Both the position numbers and the translations under genes were made by a program. A DNA stretch of 64,000 nucleotides from CAYVTD01 sp964454445. Its GTDB lineage: Bacteria > Bacteroidota > Ignavibacteria > Kapaibacteriales > UBA2268. Numbering within the stretch: position 1 is the stretch's first letter; every line of letters starts with the position of its first letter. Shown piece after piece: positions 27,901 through 36,868 of this stretch. The notes beneath the pieces were generated by a model. The model worked only from the letters and a program-made list of their open reading frames with translations, was not told the origin of the DNA and did no database searches. The stretch is from the NCBI GenBank assembly GCA_964454445.1, contig CAYVTD010000010.1, forward strand, positions 3,019 through 67,018, written 5' to 3'.

Positions 27901-28438
27901 CAGCAAGTATTGCGCCATTTGATTTTATTGATATTAAAGTATTTATATCGTGATAATGGAGTTTGTAGTTTACTGCCTTCCAATTGCTAGTCCCTTTTTG
28001 TAAAAAGAAGATACCCTTGCTTTTGGTAGCTATGAAACCATCACCATCATTGTCGAAAACGATGTCTTTTACGTTTAAATCTGTTAATCCACTATTAACA
28101 GGGCTCCAAGAGAACCCATCATCATAGGATCTAAAGGCACCTCCACCATAAGTGGTTACCCATAATGCACCGGAGGAATCGATTTGAATAGACGTAATGT
28201 ATAAATTCGTCAAACCTGTGCTTTTATTGATAAAAACTTTTCCCCCGTCATCTGATTTATAAATTCCGTCTCCCCAAACACCTATGTAAATGTCTGAAAA
28301 AGCATTGATTTTCAATGCTTTAAGCTCATTCGTTACAGGCGATTGCGCCCAGCCCCAATAAACATCTTTATTGGCTCCGAAAGAGCTTGTATTTATTAAA
28401 AGGAAGAGAATTAAGCCAATGATACTCGAATGTTTCAT
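24929..28438 (-). CDS. Secreted protein with beta-propeller, five FnIII-like repeats and T9SS sorting domain
   Basis: A large secreted protein, about 1169 residues. A signal peptide (ends near SSFGA) is followed by a BNR/photosynthesis-stability-factor-like propeller (about 25-620) with repeated GxxxSxDxGxxW motifs, e.g. IYKSDDGGKVF and YRSRDKGQTWEK. Five FnIII-like repeats follow (about 630-1085), each ending in a YYWRV strand and a W-F-x-T strand. The C-terminus is a T9SS type A sorting domain (LSPNPFSHLTTI, then SIFDVNGELL and GVYNIVI). The start at 28438 is chosen because GAGG lies 8 bp upstream; an ATG at 28450 is also in frame. Role unknown; probably a surface or extracellular adhesin. 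Confidence 0.88.
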   Translation of the reverse strand: MKHSSIIGLILFLLINTSSFGANKDVYWGWAQSPVTNELKALKINAFSDIYIGVWGDGIYKSDDGGKVFINKSTGLTNLYITSIQIDSSGALWVTTYGGGAFRSYDDGFSWSPVNSGLTDLNVKDIVFDNDGDGFIATKSKGIFFLQKGTSNWKAVNYKLHYHDINTLISIKSNGAILAGTNGGGIYRSRDKGQTWEKANTGIKVGIINDFYEDDLLVYVATLGQGILHSLADGSSWSNSTETKDMPLNPTCITKNKNSEMVVGTIDDGVWYYDKWNQDKWRKSAHVDNGVSAIATLPTGEIFALVTADGLRRSTDNGLNFYFMTFKFMDIIKEIIADGNTLYCLVDTIPWRSDDRGDTWKKLKVTAPATRATCLCLDSTKAFYIGTNKGVWKSTDKGESFSRYGTKFDDSLVYNLEASPNGVLFASSGYIFKIEPDTLIWKRKNLATAQLSPNVYFFGINKDNEIYANDNNIPALFVSRDTASHWTIMFFNEEKTYESIDFNANLNVFIGSNEGLLVSTDHGANWQTFSFSASSPGVSKVVVDKNQSVYAAVSYSKLLLCSDNYEDRQDTVSSGILWSNINALAASNTGYTYAGTTQIYRHVDSLEMLPTKAIYPPNDTGGIALKPVFKWTSADKAELYQFQIAIDPDFESIFEEVFISDTTWALESVLQYREFYYWRVRTKNNSSYTQWTTPSMFKTIFEPPTLHLPEKGITSLPLEVDLHWFPMKEINSYKVEVATDSLFKNIVFQQDDIVDTTVTVKGLTHLKVYYWRVRAKTTNVIGLWSEVWNFRTLLPPPKLLKPANKSYGHESVVKMQWTPVSGGEKYVIDISEKGDFSTHFYNGATDNDDDHTIKLLEYFTTYYWRISALDEFEKQGDWSETWSYTTIIDSTTLRSPDNGITNTSNTMTLKWDSKTNATEYHLQVAELPNMTKLIIDDTTLTQNELKDYVFQHYKQYYWRVAVRNGIYEGKWSDIWSFKTGIGRPELKSPEHLATKQPTALYLNWQKTNGALSYHLQLSKEESLTQKILDENNIDITQREVIDLELDTKYYWRVLANYEEGQTQWSDTWQFTTTDVQSVKENNPIFAKLSLSPNPFSHLTTINYSIKQAADITLSIFDVNGELLHSEILGWHSPGEYYYKWDASKFSQGVYNIVISSGVHSASIKTLIIK

Positions 28439-28672
28439 AGTTGACCTCATAAAAACAAAAAATAATGTGCTTTTTCTAATTAAAACAGTAACAATAACTT
28501 ATCAATGCTATATTTAGTCAGGATTACAATTTAACACAAAGAAAATTAAAAAAAAAATGGAAAAAGGATTATTTATATTTCTCGATAAAAATTGTAAAAA
28601 ATATTATACATAAAAATCAGTCTATTCCTTCATTCAATAATAATTATAATAATATAATTTCATCTTGTATTT

Positions 28673-30331
28673 ATGAAAAAATTTAGATATGTTCTATTAT
28701 TTGTTGCTTTCATAGCAAGCTCATTGCTTTTAAGTGGCTACGACGATTTATATTATTTCCAAATAAATAAATCTTTTGACATTTTCGGCGAGGCATTCAA
28801 AAGGATTAGTATTGATTATGTATACGAAATCAATCCTGATGTGCTTTTAAAAAACGGTATAAACGGTATGCTTAAAGATCTCGATCCTTACACTGTTTTC
28901 ATCGACGAGTTAGAATCTGAGTCTATTGATTTAACAACTTATGGCAGATATACGGGGTTGGGTATCACTGTTTCTCGGATAGATGGCTTGCTTACGATAA
29001 GTGATGTAAATGAAGGCTTCCCTGCTGCTAAAGCAGGACTTAGGATTGGCGACCATATTATTAGAATTGATAGTATTGATTTGACTAGCAGCTCTTCAAC
29101 CGAATTGCGCGAGCACACTCGAGGCGACGAAGGGTCGAGACTCCTTTTGTATGTTATACGAGACGGCATAAGCGATACATTAAGGTTTTCGCTCGTAAGA
29201 GAAAATATTCAGCTTGCAAATATTCCATATTCGGGGATTCTTTCTGGAGATATTGGTTATGTGAAGCTCGACCGTTTTTCCGAGACAAGTGCTGATGATT
29301 TAAGCTCAGCTATCTATGATTTGAAGAAACAAAAATCACTTAAAGGTTTGATTCTCGATTTGCGAGGAAATGGTGGTGGAGTTTTGGATGCAGCTATTGA
29401 GGTGAGCGAACTTTTTATCGAGCCAGGTAGCGAAATTGTTTCAATTCGTGGCAGAAACGAAAGCAAATCGAAGACTTATAAATCAAGCAACTTACCAATT
29501 AATGCAGATTTGCCTCTTGCCGTGTTAATTGACAAGCAAAGCGCCAGTGCCAGCGAAATTGTTGCAGGGGCAATTCAAGATCTGGATCGTGGCATAATAG
29601 TTGGAGAAAACTCATTTGGCAAGGGCTTGGTGCAGACTGTTTTCACTCTGCCATACAATACTAATCTGAAGGTAACAACAGCTAAATATTACACTCCTTC
29701 GGGGAGATCTATTCAGAAGATTGATTATTCGCCTAAGCACAACGTATCTGCAAAAAATGATACTATTTATTTTCATACAAAAAACGGCAGACCGGTACCT
29801 GAATTAGTCGGTATTATGCCCGATTCATTTGTTGCATATAAAGAATATCCCGAATATGTTGAGCAACTCGGAGAACAGAACATGTTTTTCAAATTTGCAA
29901 ATCTATATAGAACCCGCAACGACACATTAGAACCGAATTTCAATGCAGAGAAATTACTCCCGGAATTCAAGAAATTCATTAATGAAGCCGGATTTGAATA
30001 TAAATCGCCTTTCCAAACAAAATTGGACGAACTCAAAGTGATTGCTTCTGAGAAAACTTACAAAAAAAAGTTTTTAAAGAGTATTGAAAACCTCGAGGAA
30101 GAACTCTCGAAGGAACTATCCGATTATGTTGACTATTATAAAAAAGACATTGTCAGTTTGCTCGAATTTGAGATTTCAAGAAGATATATGTTTGAAAGAC
30201 AACTAAACGAAATTTTTTTGGAAAAGGATGTGCAAGTCGTAACAGCCCGCGAACTATTGTCAAACGGCGATTACAATCGTATTTTAAATAATGTTGCCAA
30301 CCATAATGGTAATAATAAAGGTAAAAATTGA
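28673..30331 (+). CDS. S41 family C-terminal processing peptidase
   Basis: A 552-residue envelope serine protease of the CtpA/Prc type. It has an N-terminal signal or anchor (1-22), the GLGITV region leading into a PDZ domain (about 95-170) and the S41 catalytic domain (about 185-350). The catalytic Ser is in SASASEIVAG and the Lys in GENSFGKGLVQT. An extra helical tail of about 190 residues follows, which is typical of Bacteroidota members. The protease trims C-termini of exported proteins. It is followed by rpoD after 151 bp. Confidence 0.9.
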   Translation: MKKFRYVLLFVAFIASSLLLSGYDDLYYFQINKSFDIFGEAFKRISIDYVYEINPDVLLKNGINGMLKDLDPYTVFIDELESESIDLTTYGRYTGLGITVSRIDGLLTISDVNEGFPAAKAGLRIGDHIIRIDSIDLTSSSSTELREHTRGDEGSRLLLYVIRDGISDTLRFSLVRENIQLANIPYSGILSGDIGYVKLDRFSETSADDLSSAIYDLKKQKSLKGLILDLRGNGGGVLDAAIEVSELFIEPGSEIVSIRGRNESKSKTYKSSNLPINADLPLAVLIDKQSASASEIVAGAIQDLDRGIIVGENSFGKGLVQTVFTLPYNTNLKVTTAKYYTPSGRSIQKIDYSPKHNVSAKNDTIYFHTKNGRPVPELVGIMPDSFVAYKEYPEYVEQLGEQNMFFKFANLYRTRNDTLEPNFNAEKLLPEFKKFINEAGFEYKSPFQTKLDELKVIASEKTYKKKFLKSIENLEEELSKELSDYVDYYKKDIVSLLEFEISRRYMFERQLNEIFLEKDVQVVTARELLSNGDYNRILNNVANHNGNNKGKN

Positions 30332-30482
30332 TGCCGGAAGTGATGCTGTAATCAATTGGCTATATGAAATAGAAAGATAAGACAATAGCAAAACACAAAA
30401 AACGTCAAATAAACGTTTAAGATATAATGATGATAATAATAGAATAATCAAGAATTTTATATAAAAAAATTTTGGAGATTTA

Positions 30483-31343
30483 ATGAGGATTACCAAACAA
30501 TATACTAATCGAGAGAGCCAATCATTAGACAAATACCTTCAAGAAATTGGACGTGTCGAACTGTTGACTTCAAAAGACGAAATCGAACTAGCCCGCAGGA
30601 TTAAAAGAGGTAATCAAGACGGCGCACTTGCCCTCGAGCGGCTCGTCAAGGCAAATCTCCGCTTTGTAGTCTCCGTTGCCAAGCAATATCAAAATCAAGG
30701 TCTATCGCTTGGCGATCTTATCAACGAAGGCAATCTTGGCTTAATCAAAGCCGCTAAAAGATTTGATGAAACACGTGGCTTCAAATTCATCTCTTATGCA
30801 GTATGGTGGATTCGTCAATCAATATTGCAAGCGTTAGCAGAACAATCGAGAATAGTTCGCTTGCCACTCAACAGAGTTGGTGCCCTCAATAAAATCGGAA
30901 AAAAGTTTAGCGAACTCGAGCAAAAATTTGAGCGTGAGCCCACAGCTCAGGAAATTGCCGAACAACTCGAAATGACGATACCTGAAATCGCCGAAACAAT
31001 CAAAATCTCTGGCAGACATCTTTCTGTTGATGCTCCATTTGTCTCGGGTGAAGACAACCGTTTACTCGATGTTTTGCCAAACGAACAGCAGCCATCGCCC
31101 GATTCTGAGCTTATTCGCGAATCGCTCCGTGTTGATGTCCAACAAGTTCTCACAACGCTTCACGATAGGGAGGCAGAGGTCATCAGGCTTTATTTTGGTC
31201 TCGATGGTCAATGCCTTACTCTTGAGGAAATCGGCGAGAAATTTAATCTTACCCGTGAGCGCGTCCGACAAATAAAAGAAAAGGCTATACGCCGTCTTCG
31301 ACATGCTTCCCGTTCCAAAGCGTTAAGGTCTTATTTAGGCTAA
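30483..31343 (+). CDS. rpoD: Primary sigma factor RpoD/SigA
   Basis: The housekeeping sigma factor, 286 residues. It has region 1.2 (SLDKYLQEIG), region 2 with NLRFVVSVAKQYQNQGL and GFKFISYAVWWIRQSI, region 3, and region 4 with the helix-turn-helix LTRERVRQIKEKAIRRLRH. It lacks the acidic region 1.1 and the long spacer of proteobacterial RpoD. This short form is the Bacteroidota/Chlorobiota type and agrees with the promoter seen before rplM. GGAG is about 9 bp before the ATG. Confidence 0.95.
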   Translation: MRITKQYTNRESQSLDKYLQEIGRVELLTSKDEIELARRIKRGNQDGALALERLVKANLRFVVSVAKQYQNQGLSLGDLINEGNLGLIKAAKRFDETRGFKFISYAVWWIRQSILQALAEQSRIVRLPLNRVGALNKIGKKFSELEQKFEREPTAQEIAEQLEMTIPEIAETIKISGRHLSVDAPFVSGEDNRLLDVLPNEQQPSPDSELIRESLRVDVQQVLTTLHDREAEVIRLYFGLDGQCLTLEEIGEKFNLTRERVRQIKEKAIRRLRHASRSKALRSYLG

Positions 31344-31375
31344 TTTCTTACACTGTTTATTTTAGATAATTATAT

Positions 31376-32251
31376 ATGACATACAAAGATAAACCTTTTG
31401 AAAAAAAAGTTTTATACGCGAAAAAGCCGGAATGGCTGAAAGTGCAAATGCCCATAGGCGAGGAGTATCAGAAGATAAAACAAATGATGCGCACTAACTC
31501 GCTCCACACGGTTTGCGAAGAAGCCCACTGCCCTAACATCGGCGAATGTTGGGGAAGCGGCACTGCTACTTTTTTGGTATTGGGTGATGTTTGCTCCCGC
31601 AACTGCCGCTTCTGTGCAGTTACTTCAGGAAAGCCAACCCTGCCTGATCCAATGGAGCCAAAAAACATTGCCGAATCGGTCTTTAAAATGCACCTTGCGC
31701 ACACAGTCATCACTTCTGTTACACGCGACGACTTGCCCGATGGTGGCGCCGAACATTGGAGACAAATCGTAATTGAAACAAGAAAACTCAATCCGAAAAC
31801 CACTATCGAAGTCCTTATTCCAGATTTTATGGGTAAGCAGGAGCAATATTCGATTGTTTTTTCTGCCGATCCTGATATTTTAAACCACAATGTAGAAACT
31901 GTGCCACGACTTTACCCCACTGTCCGCCCAAAAGCGAATTTTAATAATTCTCTTAGATTATTAAAAGATGCTAAAGAATACGGTTTGAAAACAAAAACCG
32001 GGTTTATGGTCGGGCTTGGAGAAACTAAGGAAGAAGTGATCGACATAATGAAGCAATTACGGAAAAATGAAGTCAGTATATTGACTATTGGGCAATATTT
32101 GCAACCAACGAAAGCGCATCTTGCTGTTTCCCGATATGTTACACCTGCAGAATTTGTCGAGTACAAAAAAATCGGTCTTGAAATGGGCTTCTTACATGTC
32201 GAATCTGCTCCCTTGGTCCGCAGTTCCTATCATGCAAAAGATCAAGTTTGA
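31376..32251 (+). CDS. lipA: Lipoyl synthase
   Basis: A radical SAM enzyme that inserts two sulfurs into octanoyl groups on lipoyl domains. The 291-residue product has the auxiliary-cluster cysteines CEEAHCPNIGEC (C-x4-C-x5-C) near 47-58 and the radical SAM C-x3-C-x2-C in CSRNCRFC near 73-80. The C-terminal RSSYHA serine ligand is present. It begins 32 bp after rpoD and may share its transcript. Its product is needed by the complex that uses the fused E1 at 9-11 kb. No clear ribosome binding site is visible. Confidence 0.96.
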   Translation: MTYKDKPFEKKVLYAKKPEWLKVQMPIGEEYQKIKQMMRTNSLHTVCEEAHCPNIGECWGSGTATFLVLGDVCSRNCRFCAVTSGKPTLPDPMEPKNIAESVFKMHLAHTVITSVTRDDLPDGGAEHWRQIVIETRKLNPKTTIEVLIPDFMGKQEQYSIVFSADPDILNHNVETVPRLYPTVRPKANFNNSLRLLKDAKEYGLKTKTGFMVGLGETKEEVIDIMKQLRKNEVSILTIGQYLQPTKAHLAVSRYVTPAEFVEYKKIGLEMGFLHVESAPLVRSSYHAKDQV

Positions 32252-32380
32252 TTTATCCCATATTATTCATTAGAAAAAGTATTTTTTTATCTTTTAAAGA
32301 ATGGATATATGGCAGATGAATATACATGAGAAATAATAAGTTAACTGTTTGTAACAAATCTTCCTGTAAGAATATTACTC

Positions 32381-33106
32381 TTATAAATCACCCATCTGGG
32401 GTTTCATAATGATTTCTTCGACCATATAGCGTGGGTTCTGGCTTTGCAACAATGTATGAAAAACAAGTTGTGCCACATCTTCGGGTTGGATCATCTTTTC
32501 TCTGAATTTTTTTCGTGGTCCATCTTCCCAAATGTCGGTTTCAGTGGCTCCTGGAAGAATATCAATAATTTTAACACCCTGTTGTCGCACTTCTTCCCTT
32601 AGTGCCTTGCTCATAGCGAGAACCGCGGCTTTGCTAGCCGAATAAACAGAAGAATTTTTAAAAGCTTTCAGGGCACCACCGGAAATAATATTGATAATAA
32701 CACCCGATTGCCTGTTGAGCATTGCTGGCAAGCATTGCTTAATAGTAGAGAATACTCCGCGATAGTTTACAGCATTCATTTCATCGAATTCATCAAACGA
32801 GATTTCTGTAAATGGTTTAAAAGAGCCTACTCCTGCGTTGTTTATTAATATGTCCACAGGACCGGCTGCATAATTGATTTTGTTGTAAATCCGGGTAATA
32901 TCGTTCGGTTTTCTGATGTCGCAAGGCAAAATAAAAGTGTTCGGTCGCAAGGAAAGATTTTCTGTCTTGTAGATATAAGAATCCTTCGATCTGGCGCTAA
33001 GCATAAGCTTGGAGGATGTTTCCTGAGATAATTTTTCAGCGATAGCAGCGCCAATTCCTCGACTGGCGCCGGTTATCCAGACGATTTTATCTTTTAAAAG
33101 ATCCAT
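32381..33106 (-). CDS. Short-chain dehydrogenase/reductase
   Basis: A 241-residue classical SDR oxidoreductase. It has the NADP(H)-binding TGASRGIGAAIA near 13, NNAGVG near 88 and the catalytic Ser and YSASKAA near 153. The substrate cannot be inferred. It lies 41 bp downstream of the decarboxylase operon on the same strand and may be its last gene. Confidence 0.88.
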   Translation of the reverse strand: MDLLKDKIVWITGASRGIGAAIAEKLSQETSSKLMLSARSKDSYIYKTENLSLRPNTFILPCDIRKPNDITRIYNKINYAAGPVDILINNAGVGSFKPFTEISFDEFDEMNAVNYRGVFSTIKQCLPAMLNRQSGVIINIISGGALKAFKNSSVYSASKAAVLAMSKALREEVRQQGVKIIDILPGATETDIWEDGPRKKFREKMIQPEDVAQLVFHTLLQSQNPRYMVEEIIMKPQMGDL

Positions 33107-33146
33107 ATTTTAATGATTATTAAAAACAGTTTGATTAAATCAGTTA

Positions 33147-34280
33147 TTATTTTCCAAATATAGATATTAGGACTCCTGCAGCAACTGCTGTCCCGATGAC
33201 GCCAGCGACATTTGGTCCCATAGCATGCATTAAAAGGTAATTATTCGGGTTGTATTCTTGTCCGACATTGTGTGAAACGCGAGCTGCCATAGGGACAGCA
33301 GACACACCGGCAGAGCCAATTAATGGATTTATCTTGCCTTTTGTTACCCAATACATTATCTTGCCAAGCAATAATCCGCCAATAGTAGAAAAACCAAAGG
33401 CAACCACCCCTAAGCAAATAATTTTAACAGTATCGATTTTTAAAAACTGTTCAGCCGACATTGTCAAACCAACACAGGTGCCAAGGAAGAAAGTTACAAT
33501 ATTAATGAGTTCGTTTTGTGCCATATTTGTAAGACGCTCGACGACTCCACTTTCCCTCAGCAAATTGCCACCCATCAACATAGCAAGCAATGGAGCAGCA
33601 GGGGGAACAATCAAAGTCCCGAAACCAGTAATAACCAAGGGAAAGATAATCTTAATTTTCTTAGAAACTTTTTTGGGTGTTTCCATCACTACTGTGCGTT
33701 CTTTTTGAGTAGTTAGCAGGCGCATAAGCGGTGGTTGGATCAAGGGAACAAGTGCCATATACGAATAAGCCGCAACAGCGATTGGTCCGAGCAGATGAGG
33801 TGCCAGCTTTAATGTTAGATATATTGCCGTTGGTCCGTCAGCTCCACCAATTATACCTATAGCGCTTGCCTCATCTAAATTAAAACCCAAGGCAACCGCT
33901 GCAAACAAAGCAGTGAATACACCAAACTGAGCAGCCGCTCCGAGTAAAAATGTTTTTGGATTTGCTAGCAAGGGACCGAAATCGGTCATTGCACCAATAC
34001 CTAAAAATATCAAAGGCGGAAAAATTTCTAATTCGATACCCTTAGATAAATAATAATATAGTCCACCTATTTGGTCGCCAATAGGTGGGGTCAGCAAGCC
34101 ATTGCCAGGTATGTTTGCCAAGAAAGCTCCCAAGCCAATCGGCAACAGAAGCAATGGCTCGAAACCTTTGCTAATTGCAAGATATATTAGCAGGCAAGCA
34201 ATAGCAAGCATTAACACCTGCCCCCACTGCAGTTGCCAGAAGCCCATACCTGCAAAAAAACTGTTTACGAATTCTATCAT
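33147..34280 (-). CDS. mmdB: Sodium-translocating decarboxylase subunit beta
   Basis: The membrane subunit that couples decarboxylation of carboxybiotin to outward sodium pumping. The 377-residue protein has many hydrophobic segments and the family hallmarks GIIGGADGPTAIY near 140 and GSAGVSAVPMAARV near 325, with conserved Asp and Asn residues. It is downstream of the alpha, gamma-like and biotin-carrier genes, the order of a full sodium pump. Homologues serve oxaloacetate, glutaconyl-CoA or methylmalonyl-CoA; the alpha subunit here points to an acyl-CoA. Confidence 0.93.
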   Translation of the reverse strand: MIEFVNSFFAGMGFWQLQWGQVLMLAIACLLIYLAISKGFEPLLLLPIGLGAFLANIPGNGLLTPPIGDQIGGLYYYLSKGIELEIFPPLIFLGIGAMTDFGPLLANPKTFLLGAAAQFGVFTALFAAVALGFNLDEASAIGIIGGADGPTAIYLTLKLAPHLLGPIAVAAYSYMALVPLIQPPLMRLLTTQKERTVVMETPKKVSKKIKIIFPLVITGFGTLIVPPAAPLLAMLMGGNLLRESGVVERLTNMAQNELINIVTFFLGTCVGLTMSAEQFLKIDTVKIICLGVVAFGFSTIGGLLLGKIMYWVTKGKINPLIGSAGVSAVPMAARVSHNVGQEYNPNNYLLMHAMGPNVAGVIGTAVAAGVLISIFGK

Positions 34281-34289
34281 TATATCCTC

Positions 34290-34706
34290 TTACTCATAAT
34301 TTAATAGCAGTTGTCCCGACTCGATTGTATCGCCAGTTTTTACGTGTATTGCACTTATTGTGCCTGTCCGGGGCGAAGATATATTAGTTTTCATTTTCAT
34401 CGATTCGAGAACGAAAAGGATGTCATTTTCGACAACCTTAGAGCCAACGGAAACAGGTATCTCGAGGATAATGCCATTAATAGGTGAGGTAAGAGACGAC
34501 ATATCAGATTGAACTGACTTTTTCTCACTTTTCTGCATTTGGGTTTTTAAAATAGTATTACCTTGAGTTTTACTGTAACTCTCTTGCGGTGATTGCCTGG
34601 CAATAGAACGTTGTGCCATAAGATATGGTGATTGCTCGTCGTCTTCATAGACTTCTACTTCAACATCAAACAAGGCGCCATTGACTGTTATGTGCATTTT
34701 TTTCAT
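34290..34706 (-). CDS. mmdC: Biotin carrier subunit of the decarboxylase
   Basis: A 138-residue biotin carboxyl carrier. The biotinyl domain fills the last 70 residues, with the attachment site VLESMKMKTNI and a GTISAIHVKTGD strand pair. Residues 25-70 form a Ser/Gln-rich linker, usual for swinging-arm proteins. It lies 4 bp after the small membrane subunit and 9 bp before the beta subunit. ESMKM replaces the more common EAMKM and is still within the known range. Confidence 0.9.
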   Translation of the reverse strand: MKKMHITVNGALFDVEVEVYEDDEQSPYLMAQRSIARQSPQESYSKTQGNTILKTQMQKSEKKSVQSDMSSLTSPINGIILEIPVSVGSKVVENDILFVLESMKMKTNISSPRTGTISAIHVKTGDTIESGQLLLNYE

Positions 34707-34710
34707 ATTT

Positions 34711-35061
34711 TTATTTCCTTATATTATGAGAGCCCATAATCGTAAGGCGACCAGATTCTGCCCAGGACGATTCTGTACTCTGTTTTAAATAACGAATTTT
34801 TTTTATTACTACTGGTTTGCTAAGAGCTTCGTAAGCGGCGGCAGCTATCACTGCCACTATCTCAGGATTAATTACATCGACAGCCTGCTGATCCTTTATT
34901 ACCGACTTCGGCTTTAGCAGGTTGCCGACTCGAATATTGTTTATTCTATATTCAATTTTTGAAAGTGCTATAATGAGCAAATAAAAAAACAATAGCGAAG
35001 CGAACACAGCACTCATGCCGACGAGCATAACAACAAGAGCTTCCATTAATAATTCAATCAT
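34711..35061 (-). CDS. mmdD: OadG-like small membrane subunit of the decarboxylase
   Basis: A 116-residue protein with one N-terminal membrane helix (about 8-32, EALVVMLVGMSAVFASLLFFYLL) and a soluble tail with the VAVIAAAAYEAL stretch common in OadG/MmdD subunits. It probably ties the carboxyltransferase to the membrane subunit. It is 16 bp after the carboxyltransferase gene. Sequence conservation in this family is low, so the call rests on topology plus operon position. Confidence 0.82.
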   Translation of the reverse strand: MIELLMEALVVMLVGMSAVFASLLFFYLLIIALSKIEYRINNIRVGNLLKPKSVIKDQQAVDVINPEIVAVIAAAAYEALSKPVVIKKIRYLKQSTESSWAESGRLTIMGSHNIRK

Positions 35062-35077
35062 TTTTAACCTCTTTTGT

Positions 35078-36631
35078 TTAAAGTGGAATAAGTCCGTGTT
35101 TCTTGGCAGGTCTTAGTGTCCTTTTATTACGAAGAGATTCAAGCGTTATTGAAAGAAAATGCCTCGTTTGCTTTGGCTCGATAATACTATCAATCATACC
35201 CTCAGCCGCAGCGAGATATGGGCTAGCAAATTCTTCTTTATAAGCCTCGATTAGCTCTTTTCGTTTTTTCCTGGGATCTTCTGCATTTTTAATTTCATTT
35301 CTATATAAAACAGAAACGGCACCTTCGGCGCCCATAACGGCTATTTCAGCTGTGGGCCAGGCGGCTACTCTATCAGCATTAAGCGACTTGGCGCTCATTG
35401 CCAAATAAGCACCTCCATAAGCTTTGCGTAAAATAACGGTTATTTTCGGCACAGTTGCCGCCGAGAAAGAGAAAAGCATTTTTGCACCGTGCCGGATAAT
35501 GCCCCCAAATTCTTGTTCGACGCCAGGTAGAAAACCCGGTACATCGACAAAAGATATCAATGGGATATTGAAAGCATTGCAAAAACGAATGAAGCGAGAT
35601 GCCTTGTCGGAAGCATCAATATCGATACAGCCAAACTTCTGCATAGGTTGGTTGGCTATTATGCCTACCACCCGACCGTTTAATCGGGCAAAGCTGACTA
35701 TCATATTTGGAGCAAAATGTGGCTGTACTTCCATAAAAGAATCTGGATCAAAGACTCTATTGAGAACTTCCCACATATCATAAGGATCGCGCGGGTCGTC
35801 GGGGATAATATAATTAAGCGATTCATCTTCAATAATCGTAATCTCGCCATCACCGATAACGGGCGGTTCTTGAGTATTATTTGAAGGGAAATAACTAAGA
35901 AGTCGCTGACAAATCTCGATGGCGTCGGCGTCGTCTCTCGCAATGAAATGCACATTTCCGCTATGGGTTGCCTGAGACATCGCTCCGCCAAGCTCTTCTG
36001 CTGAAATATCTTCCCCTGTGGATTCTTTGATAACCTGAGGTCCTGCAATAAAAAGCTGACCAATTCCTTCGACCATAATGATAAAATCCATCAATGCTGG
36101 AGAATAAGCCGCTCCACCTGCACAAGGGCCAGCAATAATTGAAATTTGTGGCACGACGCCTGATAATAAAGTATTAAAGTAAAAAATCCTGCCATAACCT
36201 TGAAGTGCGTGTATGCCCTCTTGTATGCGAGCACCGCCGCTATCGTTGATAGAAATAAACGGGGTTCCGTTCTTTAGAGCCATATCCATCACCTGGCAAA
36301 TCTTCCAGGCGTGTTTCTGTCCCACAGAGCCTCCCATTACAGTAAAATCCTGAGAGGCAACGTGCATCAATCTGCCATTGATAGCTCCTATTGCTGTAAC
36401 TACTCCATCGCCGGGCAAATCTTTGCCCATCATCCCGAACATAGTCGCATTGTGCTTGACAAAGGTGAATAGCTCGTCGTACCAGCCATCATCAAATAAC
36501 AAATGCAAACGTTCGCGGGCAACCATTTTACCAAGTTTGTGCTGCGATTCGATTTTTTTCGGTCCACCACTCGAGAGATAAACGGCCTTTCTTGCCTTCA
36601 TCTCGGCGATTTTTTCTTGTACTGTTTTCAT
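35078..36631 (-). CDS. mmdA: Acyl-CoA carboxyltransferase, methylmalonyl-CoA decarboxylase alpha type
   Basis: The carboxyltransferase that moves CO2 between an acyl-CoA and biotin. The 517-residue protein has both crotonase-like halves, with GGSVGQKHAWK and SGGARIQEG in the first, and PGFLPGVEQE, GAKMLFSFSAATVPK and YGGAYLAMS in the second. It looks like propionyl-CoA carboxylase beta or MmdA. The adjacent sodium-pump subunits favour methylmalonyl-CoA decarboxylase, a route to propionate that stores energy as a sodium gradient (inference). It is first in the operon. Confidence 0.9.
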   Translation of the reverse strand: MKTVQEKIAEMKARKAVYLSSGGPKKIESQHKLGKMVARERLHLLFDDGWYDELFTFVKHNATMFGMMGKDLPGDGVVTAIGAINGRLMHVASQDFTVMGGSVGQKHAWKICQVMDMALKNGTPFISINDSGGARIQEGIHALQGYGRIFYFNTLLSGVVPQISIIAGPCAGGAAYSPALMDFIIMVEGIGQLFIAGPQVIKESTGEDISAEELGGAMSQATHSGNVHFIARDDADAIEICQRLLSYFPSNNTQEPPVIGDGEITIIEDESLNYIIPDDPRDPYDMWEVLNRVFDPDSFMEVQPHFAPNMIVSFARLNGRVVGIIANQPMQKFGCIDIDASDKASRFIRFCNAFNIPLISFVDVPGFLPGVEQEFGGIIRHGAKMLFSFSAATVPKITVILRKAYGGAYLAMSAKSLNADRVAAWPTAEIAVMGAEGAVSVLYRNEIKNAEDPRKKRKELIEAYKEEFASPYLAAAEGMIDSIIEPKQTRHFLSITLESLRNKRTLRPAKKHGLIPL

Positions 36632-36868
36632 AACTTTCGATTCTTTTTAATTAATTATATTTTCTATTTTGAAAACATTATATTTACAAAATTGAGAATT
36701 TTTTTTCAATTAAAAAAATCTATGTTGTTTCAAAGAAAAAGAAAAAAGTCTTCGAAAATATGAATTGTTTAAATCGTCATAATCACTTAAATCTTAAGTT
36801 AAAAAAAGAAATTTAATCTCTTTATCGAAACAATCAAAAATCAAAAGAAGGCATATCTTTTTGCGATA

